Assembly: GCF_018390735.1 (NCBI RefSeq)
Contig: NZ_JAHBCL010000018.1
Location: 32,922 to 96,921, forward strand
Direction: 5' to 3'
Origin: Fusibacter paucivorans
GTDB lineage: Bacteria > Bacillota > Clostridia > Peptostreptococcales > Acidaminobacteraceae
Length of the DNA: 64,000 bases
This document shows positions 34,887-44,782 of the stretch, one piece after another (the stretch's first letter is position 1; each line of letters starts with the position of its first letter). Below the pieces are notes generated by a model. That model was given only the letters and a program-made list of their open reading frames with translations. It did not search any database and was not told the DNA's origin. The translations under genes were made by a program, and so were the position numbers.

Positions 34887-35753
34887 CTAAAGATCATGGA
34901 TGAATTTTTGAATACCTTTAATGCTGTTGATATAATAATCATAGCTCAAATAATGAGGCGATGCCTCAATAATCATCGGTTTGCCCGTTTTAGCAAGGAC
35001 AGTTAAAACACGCATCGTATCAAATGCCCAGCCATTTGCAGAAGTTTGCTCAATATTCGGAACGATATGGTGAAATTTCACATAACCTTCTGCTTCTTGA
35101 TAGACGCCTTCACCATATGTTGTCCAAATGTGAAAGGCCTCTGCATGCGATGCCAGCAGCCGCAGATTTGCTTCAAAATCAAAAGCGCGCCACTTCGCTG
35201 CAAAGTAGAAATGGCAAGTATCCAGCAGAATGCCTACGGACCGATAAGGTTTAAAACAGTCAATCCAATCAGCGACATCATAAAAATTAACATTTGAACC
35301 AAAGTATTCAACCAATACTTTTATACCATACGCAGCAGCCAATGCTTCAAGGCGATCGCACGCACTTTTTAATCTTAGCTTAAACGTTTCGGGCGCTTCA
35401 ATCTCTTCATATACCCCAGCAAAATGCAAAACACAGTAAGCAATGTGATATTTTTGCAATCGTTTGAGATTGTCCTCTAATATGGCAAACGCTTGTGCCG
35501 CCTTTACAGGATCTTTATCAAGATAAAATGCATCTAAAAAGTCCCAAGGATAATCATCGGGAATATAAATCGGCAAATGAACGGATACGGGGATCCCTTT
35601 TGCATTGGCCATACGTATGTTGGCTTCAATGGAAGGGACGTTTTCCCGGTAGGGTCGGTGGCGCCCCTGACAAACTTCAATACGCTTTAATGCCATTTGT
35701 TCAATGGTTTCCAGTTTAAAAAAGGCCATATTGGTTCCTAAATTTGAATACAT
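34887..35753 (-). CDS. Xylose isomerase-like TIM barrel protein
   Basis: The 288-residue protein fits the AP endonuclease 2/sugar-phosphate isomerase superfamily. Metal-ligand-type segments occur on successive strands: VSVHLPIYI, YCVLHFAGVYEE, VLVEYFG, GILLDTCHFYFA, FHIW and MIIEASPH, giving the usual Glu/Asp/His positions. Members include sugar isomerases, epimerases and endonuclease IV relatives; the substrate here is unknown. No sugar genes adjoin it. ATG at 35753 follows a weak AGAAG site, so the exact start is uncertain. Confidence 0.75.
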   Translation of the reverse strand: MYSNLGTNMAFFKLETIEQMALKRIEVCQGRHRPYRENVPSIEANIRMANAKGIPVSVHLPIYIPDDYPWDFLDAFYLDKDPVKAAQAFAILEDNLKRLQKYHIAYCVLHFAGVYEEIEAPETFKLRLKSACDRLEALAAAYGIKVLVEYFGSNVNFYDVADWIDCFKPYRSVGILLDTCHFYFAAKWRAFDFEANLRLLASHAEAFHIWTTYGEGVYQEAEGYVKFHHIVPNIEQTSANGWAFDTMRVLTVLAKTGKPMIIEASPHYLSYDYYINSIKGIQKFIHDL

Positions 35754-36017
35754 GATACACTTCTTTCTCGCTCTGTCATTTAGATCATATGCATATGCTT
35801 TATGGAGGGCGCGGTGTCATGAAATGTTTTCTACATTAATCTATTTTATGCAGACGCTCTTATACACCTTAGCACCTTATTCAACATTATAGCGAATCCA
35901 ACAGCTTTTGACATGATTTTTAATGCTTTTTTAATAACCTCATCAGCTTTTTTTGCTACAATTAAATTAGACAGAAAAGTAAAAACGAACCCTGAGCTCT
36001 TGAAAGCGAGGCAAGTC

Positions 36018-36236
36018 ATGGTCAAAAAAACCAGCTATGTTTTCGTTATACTGCTCACGACAATTGTCTTATTAGTTTTTTCAACGGTGGTTGCACCACA
36101 AAGCGATCTCTTGGTGTCGGCAATTAATTACAATGCCGTCGCATTGTTGCTCTGTGGCATCGTACTCATCATCGCACTAATTGTCGATCGGTATAACGAT
36201 TATAAAAAAGAGAACAATGATTATAAAAAGTATTAA
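36018..36236 (+). CDS. Small two-span membrane protein, unknown
   Basis: This 72-residue protein has two predicted membrane helices (about 7-26 and 40-60) and a charged, Asp/Lys/Tyr-rich tail DRYNDYKKENNDYKKY with a repeated NDYKK unit. ATG at 36018 is 6 nt after GAGG. A longer in-frame start at 35913 lacks an RBS and would place a TACAAT -10-like element inside the gene. It is 13 nt upstream of the YbjQ gene and probably co-transcribed. I do not recognise the family. Confidence 0.6.
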   Translation: MVKKTSYVFVILLTTIVLLVFSTVVAPQSDLLVSAINYNAVALLLCGIVLIIALIVDRYNDYKKENNDYKKY

Positions 36237-36249
36237 TTAGGAGGTTTCT

Positions 36250-36564
36250 ATGCTATTGGTTACGACGCCGGATGTTCCGGGCAAAAAAATCGTTGAAACC
36301 CTAGGCATTGCCAAAGGTTGTACTATCCGTGCTAAGCACATTGGGAAGGATATCACCTCTATCTTCAGGCAGCTCGTCGGCGGCGAGATGAAAGAATACA
36401 GCGAAATGCTTCAAGAAGCAAGGCAAATTGCAACTAAAAATATGGTGGCTGAAGCAGAAGCACTTGGCGCCAATGCCATCGTCAACATTCGATATGCTTC
36501 GTCCAGTGTCATGCAGGGCGCAGCAGAGGTTCTCGCTTATGGCACAGCTGTCATCATTGAATAA
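36250..36564 (+). CDS. YbjQ/UPF0145 family protein
   Basis: A 104-residue soluble protein matching the YbjQ family (DUF74). The conserved blocks are TIRAKHIGKDITSIFRQLVGGEMKEYSEMLQEAR, then MVAEAEALGANAIVNIRYASS and a final VLAYGTAVIIE. Family members form pentameric rings and are sometimes annotated as heavy-metal-binding; the function is not established. ATG at 36250 follows TTAGGAGG by 6 nt. It forms a two-gene unit with the small membrane protein and ends at a terminator. Confidence 0.9.
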   Translation: MLLVTTPDVPGKKIVETLGIAKGCTIRAKHIGKDITSIFRQLVGGEMKEYSEMLQEARQIATKNMVAEAEALGANAIVNIRYASSSVMQGAAEVLAYGTAVIIE

Positions 36565-36596
36565 TGCGACACAACAGACTATCCATTTCACTACAG

Positions 36597-36648
36597 AAAG
36601 CCAACCCTATTGCAATGCGTAAAAAGGCGCAAATGGGCTGGCTTTTTT
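36597..36648 (+). terminator. Terminator after the YbjQ gene
   Basis: Arms AAAGCCAACCC and GGGCTGGCTTT (one mismatch) with a 27-nt loop, followed by TTTTTT. Confidence 0.72.
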
Positions 36649-36785
36649 AATATAAAAAAATTGTCTTCACAAAAAAACATTTTTTTTTGAAAAAAGGGTC
36701 TTCTTGCCGTTCGACAATATGATATACTGACTAGGGATGAAAAACGTCCAGCTTCCTAATTGGACAATATATTTGGGAGGTAATC

Positions 36786-39700
36786 ATGTCCGATCATATT
36801 GTATCAAAAGCGCTTGAAGTCAATCTTGAAAATACACGCGACCTGAGCATTCAGATACCTGAAGAACAGGTATGGCTATTATCGCTGTCTGAATCAAAAT
36901 GGGGAACGCATAAACGCACACAGGACTTCCTGCTGGAACTAAATCACAAATTTAGAAACAACCAATACGTCATTGAATCGCTGCACAGCATCTGCCTGAC
37001 GGAACTATGGTTCTATAATGGGCTCGAAGATGCCGAACGCGCCTTTGACGTTTTTTTGAGTATTTTTAAAACCTTGATGAAAGCCCAGCTAACAGAAGCT
37101 CAGCGCGATTTACTGATTAAAACATTTATCAAATTCATGGATCGCCTAACGGCATTAAATACTTATCCGGAAGGCATCATCCATCGTGCACTTGCTATTT
37201 TAGATGAAGATTCACAGCATCACGAGATACTCTACGTAAAAAATACCGGCTATTTTAAAACTTATCTCGCCAGAGTTGGCGCCCTGGCAGAACTCGAATC
37301 ACAGCTTGTCCTCATTACAAAGCGGCTGCTGAACCGCTGCTATACCGACTGGGAAACAGCTACTGACGTTCTGGCTTGGTATCATGAAAAACAGGCACAT
37401 TTTCAGAGTCTCAAGTCGAGTGATCTCGAACCGATCGGCCACCAGTTCTACGTGCGTTTACATGAAGAGCTTAAACTGGCCAACAACTGGAAAGAAGTAT
37501 CAAAACTCATGTTCTACAACGATCTTTCCAATTATTATCGGAGCTTTACAGAGCAAATTCGATCACACCTCGACAGTATTTACTATTTGTATTATTTGCT
37601 GCGAATAGAGGGCATGCTGCATTTGAGCGATCATCTTCTTTATGATGTCAACCGCAATCTTCGAAGCGTCTTTAAAGAGCTTGGCGATGAAGACGTCACC
37701 GCTTTTATTGATGTCATCATGGCGGAATTTAAAACGCTCGCCATTGATCACAGCGGCATTGTGCTGGATTGTATTCTCACGCTGGGCAAAGAAGTCATTG
37801 ACGCTGGACGCGAAGACCATATTACCTATTTTGTCTATCGTCTTATCGCCCTCGGATTCCAATATCCTGGCGAAATGGAACTCAATGAAGACTGGCAAAT
37901 CAAAATCAACACCAGTCATGTCAAAAATATTCGCGTCTGGCTCGAACTGATTGAACACGCACCTCTGGCAATGCGTAATTTGCTGGCAGCACTGATCGTC
38001 AATCTCAAGCTTGGTGGTATTTTTATCTCGGATACCGATCTCTTTCAACGCGATGTCACCAAAATGCTCAATGCAGAAATCGCACCGGTATACCGTGAAA
38101 TTAAACAGCTCGCACGAATATTCCCAGTCTACTTCAGGGATATTGGCGCTGAAGGCCGCCTTCGTGAAGTGACGACCGAGGTCGATGAAGCCTCCATGCG
38201 CAAGGATCGGTTGATACACTTTTTAAGGAAACAAGTGCATACAGAAAGCAACAACACGCATATTCAATTAACGCGTAAAATTTTGAGTTACTGGCATTCC
38301 GGCGACAAGACGATCTTAAAGTCAGTGGTCCCTGAGGATGTTTATGAACACATTGGCGATGACGCAACATGGTTCGAAGGCGTTCATAGCATTTTGACCG
38401 CACTTTGCGGCGAATCAGAGCAATTGATTCCAAAATGCCTTGATGCTTGGGAACAAACAATTGAAGATGTTCTATCACTAGGCGTCGGCAATGAACGCGA
38501 TCGCAGACGCGTCGCTGACCTCTTTGAAATTCACGCACTCTTATTAGAAAAATATTCATTAGAATCCGATGATATTGTCGCGTTCATGAAAGGCTACCAC
38601 TTCTTCATTGGTGAAGAACTCGAAACGTTGCAATCGCTTCTGGAAGCCGATGCCCACAAAGAAGCCCTTAATAAAATCTACGATTTCATGAGTCGGCTCA
38701 AAAGCATCATCTTGAATCCGGAAGTCTCTGAAGCACTGGAACAAATCTATTACAAACGCCATGTCGCCGTCGGCATCCCCTCCATGTATGGACAATATAT
38801 CGAGAGCAAATTTGATGCCCTAGGATTAATGTATCGGCTTGAGCGCACTGCTGCAAAACTGATGATGCAAATTGTCGCAGGCGTCAATCTGGATTATGTT
38901 TCTGCACGAACGATTCGGCATATTTACGAAGTCCTGAAAGCTTTTCAACGAGGCCTTGAACTGGATGGCATTTCGAATCAAGGTTTTAACTCACATCTCG
39001 ATATGCTGAAATATGCCATGTCGTCACCGTCATTTTCATTCGAACAGTACTTTAACCTCTTTGAATTTATGGCACGTGATATCAACCGTATCATGGATGA
39101 ATATTTCATCAGCGTGTTTGATGGCCCGCTAGAAGCTATTATTCCTCAGCTGCCTTGTACTGAGCCAGCATGTCTTGACGGATCGATAGAAGCAAAACAG
39201 CAGTTTTTCAAGATATCAGAGGGCTTTTTTAGAGAACATCTCTCAGCCGCTTTTCTCGTTCAGGATCTTGATCACTTTATTATGCGTATTCACGAAGCAC
39301 TGCTCGCTGTCAAATCTGAATACGCATCTGAAGCAATTGAAAGCATGATGACCTATGATCCAGACTTAGCTTACAGTGCACTGAATTATGCGACACCGCC
39401 AATTGACAATCCTGTATTTCTTGGTGCCAAAGCATACTTTTTGAAAAAGCTCACCGACTATGGCTTTAACGTGCCACCTGGTTTTATTTTAACGACGGAA
39501 GTTTTCAGACATAAGGACATCCTCAGAAAACATCCGCTGATGATGCAGGAACTCAATAACCATATCAAAGATGAAATCACGAGAATTGAAAATCAAACGG
39601 GAACGCGTTATGGGGATCCAGACAATCCGCTGTTCTTCTCTGTTCGCTCCGGATCGAGTCTGTCACTGCCCGGTGCTATGAAGACGTTCTTAAATGTCGG

Positions 39701-40919
39701 CATGAACGATGAAATTGCAGAACATTTCAGTAAACAGCCCGGCATGGGCTGGACTGCTTGGGACAGCTACCGTCGATTTTTGCAGAGTTGGGGGATGGCC
39801 TTTGGCATCAACCGCGACGAATTTGATCGCGCGATGCTAACGCATAAAACACGTTACGGCGTTGAAACCAAGATACAGTTTTCGCCGGATGAAATGCGCA
39901 GCATTGCGATGGCCTATAAAAAGATTCTCTCGGATCACGGACTTGCCTTTGAAGAAGACCCTTTTAAACAAATGAAACAAGCCATTGCCTCTGTCGTCGA
40001 TTCATGGTTCTCCAAGAGTGCCGATGAGTACCGAAAACACATGCAAATCGCTGGCGGTTGGGGAACAGCGGTTCTGGTTCAAAAAATGATTTTAGGCAAC
40101 CGATCCAATCGTTCCGGCACTGGCGTCGTCTTTACAAGCAGTCCTTTTGTTAAAAACCCTTCTGCCGGCATTACACTTTACGGCGATTTTGTCTTATGCA
40201 GTCAAGGTGAAGATGTCGTTTCAGGACTCGTTCACACACTGCCCATTACAGAAAAACAGCGAAAAGCACACTATAAAGAAAGTACGATGTCACTCGAATC
40301 AGGCTTTCCTGAAATATATGAACAGATCAAAAAAGATGCGGAACTGCTCATTGAAACCTACGGTTTTGCACATCAGGATATTGAGTTCACATTCGAATCT
40401 GATGCCGTTGAAGATTTGTATATTTTACAAATCAGAAATCAAAATTTAAAAAATCAAAAAACGCAAACGCGTTTTGAAAATCTACCGCCACCTTCGTCAT
40501 TGCTCGGCAAGGGCATTGGCATTAGCCCGGAAATACTATCGGGCGTCCTCGCCTTTGACTTGGAAGACATGACGCGAATTAGAGCTGAAAATCCAGATCA
40601 GAAAATCGTTTTGGCACGTCCCGACACAGTGCCGGATGATATTCCGCTGATCTTTCAGTGTGACGGTCTCATTACAGCAAGAGGCGGTGCCACGTCACAT
40701 GCCGCGGTTACAGCAGCCAGTCTCGGTAAAGTATGTATTGTCGGCTGTAATGGTCTTTCAGTGGATGAACTCAAGAAAGCATGCCGTTTTGACGGTAAAG
40801 TGCTTCATGTCGGTGACGCAATCACATTAGATGGTGAAAAAGGGCAAATATTCCTAGGCGCTTATAAAACGGTGGAAAGCCCATTTGAAATATTGAGGGA
40901 GGTCGAACATGAATCTTAG
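36786..40919 (+). CDS. PPDK-like ATP-grasp/phosphohistidine protein with large novel N-terminus
   Basis: The 1377-residue protein carries, from about residue 870, the nucleotide-binding domain of pyruvate phosphate dikinase (VRSGSSLSLPGAMKTFLN, WDSYRRFLQSWG, GTGVVFTSSP, SQGEDVVSG, QDIEFTFES...LQIRN). The swivelling phosphohistidine domain follows (about 1230-1377) with TARGGATSHAAV, phospho-acceptor His1305. It stops exactly where the PEP/pyruvate TIM barrel of PPDK would begin. The first 870 residues are mostly helical, rich in Leu/Glu/Asp, and not recognised. It may act as a dikinase on an unknown acceptor bound by the N-terminal region. ATG follows GGGAGG. The next gene, GAPDH-like, overlaps by 11 nt. 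Confidence 0.8.
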   Translation: MSDHIVSKALEVNLENTRDLSIQIPEEQVWLLSLSESKWGTHKRTQDFLLELNHKFRNNQYVIESLHSICLTELWFYNGLEDAERAFDVFLSIFKTLMKAQLTEAQRDLLIKTFIKFMDRLTALNTYPEGIIHRALAILDEDSQHHEILYVKNTGYFKTYLARVGALAELESQLVLITKRLLNRCYTDWETATDVLAWYHEKQAHFQSLKSSDLEPIGHQFYVRLHEELKLANNWKEVSKLMFYNDLSNYYRSFTEQIRSHLDSIYYLYYLLRIEGMLHLSDHLLYDVNRNLRSVFKELGDEDVTAFIDVIMAEFKTLAIDHSGIVLDCILTLGKEVIDAGREDHITYFVYRLIALGFQYPGEMELNEDWQIKINTSHVKNIRVWLELIEHAPLAMRNLLAALIVNLKLGGIFISDTDLFQRDVTKMLNAEIAPVYREIKQLARIFPVYFRDIGAEGRLREVTTEVDEASMRKDRLIHFLRKQVHTESNNTHIQLTRKILSYWHSGDKTILKSVVPEDVYEHIGDDATWFEGVHSILTALCGESEQLIPKCLDAWEQTIEDVLSLGVGNERDRRRVADLFEIHALLLEKYSLESDDIVAFMKGYHFFIGEELETLQSLLEADAHKEALNKIYDFMSRLKSIILNPEVSEALEQIYYKRHVAVGIPSMYGQYIESKFDALGLMYRLERTAAKLMMQIVAGVNLDYVSARTIRHIYEVLKAFQRGLELDGISNQGFNSHLDMLKYAMSSPSFSFEQYFNLFEFMARDINRIMDEYFISVFDGPLEAIIPQLPCTEPACLDGSIEAKQQFFKISEGFFREHLSAAFLVQDLDHFIMRIHEALLAVKSEYASEAIESMMTYDPDLAYSALNYATPPIDNPVFLGAKAYFLKKLTDYGFNVPPGFILTTEVFRHKDILRKHPLMMQELNNHIKDEITRIENQTGTRYGDPDNPLFFSVRSGSSLSLPGAMKTFLNVGMNDEIAEHFSKQPGMGWTAWDSYRRFLQSWGMAFGINRDEFDRAMLTHKTRYGVETKIQFSPDEMRSIAMAYKKILSDHGLAFEEDPFKQMKQAIASVVDSWFSKSADEYRKHMQIAGGWGTAVLVQKMILGNRSNRSGTGVVFTSSPFVKNPSAGITLYGDFVLCSQGEDVVSGLVHTLPITEKQRKAHYKESTMSLESGFPEIYEQIKKDAELLIETYGFAHQDIEFTFESDAVEDLYILQIRNQNLKNQKTQTRFENLPPPSSLLGKGIGISPEILSGVLAFDLEDMTRIRAENPDQKIVLARPDTVPDDIPLIFQCDGLITARGGATSHAAVTAASLGKVCIVGCNGLSVDELKKACRFDGKVLHVGDAITLDGEKGQIFLGAYKTVESPFEILREVEHES

Positions 40920-42156
40920 AAACAAACGCATTTTGGGCATAAACGGCATTGGCCGGATTGGAAAACTCACACTTTGGAATCACTTAAATCAGCGACATTT
41001 TGACCGTATCGTCATTAACTCCGGTCGCACCATTGGCAAAAGTCTTGACGATGCCATTCACTATTTGACAACCGATTCCACTTATGGTACGTTGGAACGC
41101 TTCCGCTATGGTTATTCCGGTCAGAGTCTCAATATAAAAATTATCGACGCTGCTGAAAACCTCGTCGAAATCGACGGTATTGAAATCAAGCTGCTGATGG
41201 CTGCCCGAAATCCTCGTGATATTGAATGGGGCAAAGAAGGCGTTCGCCTCGTCGTCGACTGTACCGGTGTCTTTTTAGACCCAAGTCTCCCTGCCGATCA
41301 TCCCAAAGGAAGCCTTCGCGGTCACATTGAAGCAGGCGCAGAAAAAGTGATCGTCAGCGCACCATTTAAATTAGGTGCAGGCGTTCAAAAAAGACCTGAA
41401 GACAGCGGCCTCTTCGTTTACGGCGTCAACCATTTTCTCTACGATCCAATGAAACATCATATTTTATCAGCTGCAAGCTGTACCACAACAGGGCTCGCAC
41501 ATATGATGAAGCCACTGCTCGAAACAGAAGAAACCTCGCGAATTGTCACCGCTTCCATGACAACGGTACACGCTGCAACCAATACGCAGAGCATTCTCGA
41601 TTCTGCACCTGCTGCCAATGCCAAAGATCTTCGTAAAAATCGTTCAGCGCTGAGCAATATCATTCCTAGCAGTACGGGAGCAGCCATCGCACTGGAAGAA
41701 ATATTGCCGGAAATCAAAAAAGTCGGCTTTATGGCTGATTCCATCCGTATTCCAACACAGACGGTCTCTTTGATTTCGCTGAACCTCACATTCCGAACAG
41801 AACTTAACAAACAGGGCCAGCCCGTCATCGACCGCGCGTTTATCAACGATATCTACATGCGTGCTGCTGAAGGTCCTCAAAAGGGACTGCTCTATTTCAG
41901 CACCAATCAAAACGTCTCGTCAGACCTCAAGGGCGAAATGGCGACAATCGTTATTGAAGGACGTGAAAATCACACGCGAACAGGCTTCTTATCACTGGAT
42001 GCCGAAACCCTTAGCCGCTATCATGGCGAAATTCACAGCGATCTCGATTTGCCTGTAACCCACGCCAAAATATTTGGCTGGTATGACAATGAATTTGGCA
42101 GCTATGTCAACGCCCTCGGCAAACTGACAAAATACGTCGACAAAAATTTACTGTAG
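40909..42156 (+). CDS. Divergent glyceraldehyde-3-phosphate dehydrogenase family protein
   Basis: A GAPDH-fold oxidoreductase of 415 residues, some 80 longer than usual. It keeps GINGIGRIGK, the nucleophile Cys191 in SAASCTTTG (usually SCTTN), the base His221 in MTTVHAATN, NIIPSSTGAA and WYDNEFGSY. After the second strand it reads VINSGRT where NAD-specific enzymes have ND, so the usual acidic coenzyme anchor is absent; NADP use is an inference. It starts inside the end of the PPDK-like gene with its own GGGAGG, so the two products are probably made together. It is unlikely to be the main glycolytic enzyme. Confidence 0.85.
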   Translation: MNLRNKRILGINGIGRIGKLTLWNHLNQRHFDRIVINSGRTIGKSLDDAIHYLTTDSTYGTLERFRYGYSGQSLNIKIIDAAENLVEIDGIEIKLLMAARNPRDIEWGKEGVRLVVDCTGVFLDPSLPADHPKGSLRGHIEAGAEKVIVSAPFKLGAGVQKRPEDSGLFVYGVNHFLYDPMKHHILSAASCTTTGLAHMMKPLLETEETSRIVTASMTTVHAATNTQSILDSAPAANAKDLRKNRSALSNIIPSSTGAAIALEEILPEIKKVGFMADSIRIPTQTVSLISLNLTFRTELNKQGQPVIDRAFINDIYMRAAEGPQKGLLYFSTNQNVSSDLKGEMATIVIEGRENHTRTGFLSLDAETLSRYHGEIHSDLDLPVTHAKIFGWYDNEFGSYVNALGKLTKYVDKNLL

Positions 42157-42173
42157 TTTAATACACTCTATAT

Positions 42174-42218
42174 AAAATCCCGGCAGTACATGATCAACAT
42201 GTATTTGCCGGGATTTTT
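42174..42218. terminator. Terminator after the GAPDH-like gene
   Basis: Arms AAAATCCCGGCA and TGCCGGGATTTT with an inner ACATG/CATGT pairing; T-rich on both sides, so it can also act on topB transcripts. Confidence 0.88.
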
Positions 42219-42336
42219 GGGTATAGACCACTTTTTGTCACTTTCTCAATTTTTCTCTCATTTATAAGAACCGCATCGTCCATGGTTCTTGCATACCAAA
42301 GTTTGAGCATGATGCATTTGCATCAAGTAACTTACC

Positions 42337-44493
42337 TTATTCTTTTAAATTCAGCTTTGCCAGCGCCTCAGCAAAAGGTGATGCTGGCTGTGCTTGCTCC
42401 GCAGCCTGTTCGCGTATGAATTTTTCCACATCGCGTCGCGATCCTTGCTTGTCGGCCGCTTTTTTACGTTCATTAAATGCTGAGAGCTTTTCGCGGTAAC
42501 CGCATTGACACGTAAAGATTTTCTGGTCTCCTTCACCACGCATCATCATTTTCTTGTGACAGTTCGGGCAACGCGCATTGGTAACTCTGGCAACACCCTT
42601 GCGATACCCGCATGTCCGATCTTGACAAACGAGCATCTTGCCTTTTTTGCCATTGACTTCAAGCAGGTATTTACCACAATCCGGGCACTTTTCACGTGTC
42701 ACATTCTGATGTTTAAAAGTTGCATCACTGTCTTTAATCATCTTGACATTGCGTTTTGAAAACTGCTTGATTTCTTCAATAAACTGTTTTTTGCTGAGTT
42801 TTCCATTTGCAATTCGCTCCAACTGTTGCTCCCAGTCTGCTGTGAGCTCAGCGGACTTCAAGTCTTCCGGAACCAATTCGAGCAGTTGTTTGCCCTTCCC
42901 AGTCATGTGAAGGTGATTACCGCGCTTTTCGACAAGAAAAGTATTGAGCAATTTTTCAATGATATCGGCACGGGTTGCAACCGTTCCTATCCCATAAGGC
43001 ATGTTTTTAAGCGGATGTTCCATTGCCGTGAGCAGTGTCCCTTCTGTATAGGGCGGTGGCGGCATGGTGCGTCCCCGCGTTATTTCGAGATGCTTAATCT
43101 CAACGGACTGTCCCTTTTGAAACACGGGCAACTGCTGATCCCGTAAATCGTCATCGCTTTCCTCATCGTTATCATAGGCAGAACCAGCTTGATAGACTGC
43201 GCGCCATCCCAAGCTGTGCTCAACTTTTCCCTTTGCTGTGAACCGCTGGTTTTTAACCACGACATCGACAGTCGTCTGGTCATAACAGTACGGCGGCATG
43301 AGGACAGCCAGAAAGCGCTTCACCACTAAATCATAGACTTTGCGTTCATCACTGTATAAATCATTTAAGAATACCGCCTGTTCAGTCGGTATAATCGCGT
43401 GGTGATCCGATACTTTGGCATCGTCGACGAAAGCTTTCGTCGGCTTTATGGGCGACTTGATCAGCTGAAATGCTATTTTGGCATATTCGCCATTGCCGCA
43501 GGCCTTAATCCTGTCTTTTAATGTTGGGACAATATCCGCTGTTAAATAACGCGAATCCGTCCTAGGGTATGTCAAAATTTTATGGACTTCATAAAGGCGC
43601 TGCATGATATTTAACGTTTGCTTAGCAGAAAAGCCAAATCGTTTGTTGGCATCGCGCTGTAGTTCCGTTAAATCATAGAGGCCGGGGGCAGACTGGTTCT
43701 TCCGCTTGCTTTCGACCTTGGAAACGACGCCACGTTCGCCTTGAAGTTCCTTATGCAGCGTTTTCACTGTGGCTTCATTAAAAGTGCGCGTATGATTTTG
43801 TGAATCTGCCCATGTCAATTTAAAACCTTTGGCATGTGCTGCCAGACCAAAATAGTCTTTTGCCTTGAATTGCTGAATATCGGCTTCACGCTGTGCAATC
43901 ATCGCCAGTGTTGGCGTTTGTACCCGACCACAGGACAATTGTGCGTTAAACTTACAGGTCAGCGCCCGTGTCGCATTCATGCCCACATACCAATCTGCCT
44001 CAGAGCGAGCCTTCGCAGAATCATAAAGGGCATTATAAGCACGGCCGTCTTTAAGCTTTGAAAAACCTTCTCGAATTGCCTTGTCCGTTACCGACGAAAT
44101 CCAAAGACGCTTCAATGGTTTTTTCAAACCTGCTTTTTCAATAATCCATCGCGCAACCAATTCGCCTTCGCGACCGGCATCTGTGGCAATGATCACGTCA
44201 CTAACATCTTTTCGAAGCAGTGTTTGACGAACAGCTTTAAAATGACCACTCGTTTGCTTAATAACAACAAGTGCAAGTGGACTTGGCAGCATTGGCAAGT
44301 CTTCCAAGCGCCAATTGGCAAGTTTCTGATCATAGTAATCCGGATCAGCCAAGGTTACCAAATGTCCAAGTGCCCACGTCACAATATATCGATCACCTTC
44401 CAGACACTGGTTGCCTTTCCGGTGGCAATTGAGTACTCTTGCAATATCTCTTCCCACAGAAGGCTTTTCAGCCAATACAACTGTTTTTGACAT
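42337..44493 (-). CDS. topB: DNA topoisomerase III (type IA)
   Basis: TopB relaxes negative supercoils and resolves linked DNA through a transient phosphotyrosine. The 718-residue protein begins with the Toprim motif VVLAEKPSVGRDIARVL and has TDAGREGELVARWI, SCGRVQTPTLAMI and the active-site TYPRTDSRYL. The C-terminus carries two zinc-ribbon-like units, CPDCGKYLLEV...CQDRTC and CPNCHKKMM...CQCG. ATG at 44493 follows AAAGGAGAG. Convergent with the GAPDH-like gene. Confidence 0.96.
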   Translation of the reverse strand: MSKTVVLAEKPSVGRDIARVLNCHRKGNQCLEGDRYIVTWALGHLVTLADPDYYDQKLANWRLEDLPMLPSPLALVVIKQTSGHFKAVRQTLLRKDVSDVIIATDAGREGELVARWIIEKAGLKKPLKRLWISSVTDKAIREGFSKLKDGRAYNALYDSAKARSEADWYVGMNATRALTCKFNAQLSCGRVQTPTLAMIAQREADIQQFKAKDYFGLAAHAKGFKLTWADSQNHTRTFNEATVKTLHKELQGERGVVSKVESKRKNQSAPGLYDLTELQRDANKRFGFSAKQTLNIMQRLYEVHKILTYPRTDSRYLTADIVPTLKDRIKACGNGEYAKIAFQLIKSPIKPTKAFVDDAKVSDHHAIIPTEQAVFLNDLYSDERKVYDLVVKRFLAVLMPPYCYDQTTVDVVVKNQRFTAKGKVEHSLGWRAVYQAGSAYDNDEESDDDLRDQQLPVFQKGQSVEIKHLEITRGRTMPPPPYTEGTLLTAMEHPLKNMPYGIGTVATRADIIEKLLNTFLVEKRGNHLHMTGKGKQLLELVPEDLKSAELTADWEQQLERIANGKLSKKQFIEEIKQFSKRNVKMIKDSDATFKHQNVTREKCPDCGKYLLEVNGKKGKMLVCQDRTCGYRKGVARVTNARCPNCHKKMMMRGEGDQKIFTCQCGYREKLSAFNERKKAADKQGSRRDVEKFIREQAAEQAQPASPFAEALAKLNLKE

Positions 44494-44724
44494 GTTCTCT
44501 CCTTTATCTCTATCTTTTGCCTTTTAGCTTTATTATTTGCCTTTTATCCTTATTATTAATTCACTGCATCCTTCGAATTTTATTTTTTTCCCTGCAACAC
44601 GTATCCCGTTACAAGATGAGATTACGACATATGTAGATCATCAATATAGAATGTGCCGTTTCAATTCACATAGCCCTAAACACGCGCTTTGCAAAAGCTT
44701 AATCGGATTGTAAAAATCTAGCTA

Positions 44725-44753
44725 TTGAATAACCGCTTTCATCAAGATACAAT
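44725..44753 (+). promoter_or_regulatory. Sigma-A promoter of the SLH protein gene
   Basis: TTGAAT (44725-44730), 17-bp spacer, TACAAT (44748-44753), 30 bp upstream of the ATG. Confidence 0.65.
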
Positions 44754-44782
44754 GAAGATGGGTCATTTAATAGGAGGTTCCC

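Noticed and set aside
37563..38219. Long minus-strand frame inside the PPDK-like gene
   Set aside because: It is a shadow of the plus-strand gene, with no RBS and low-complexity codon use.
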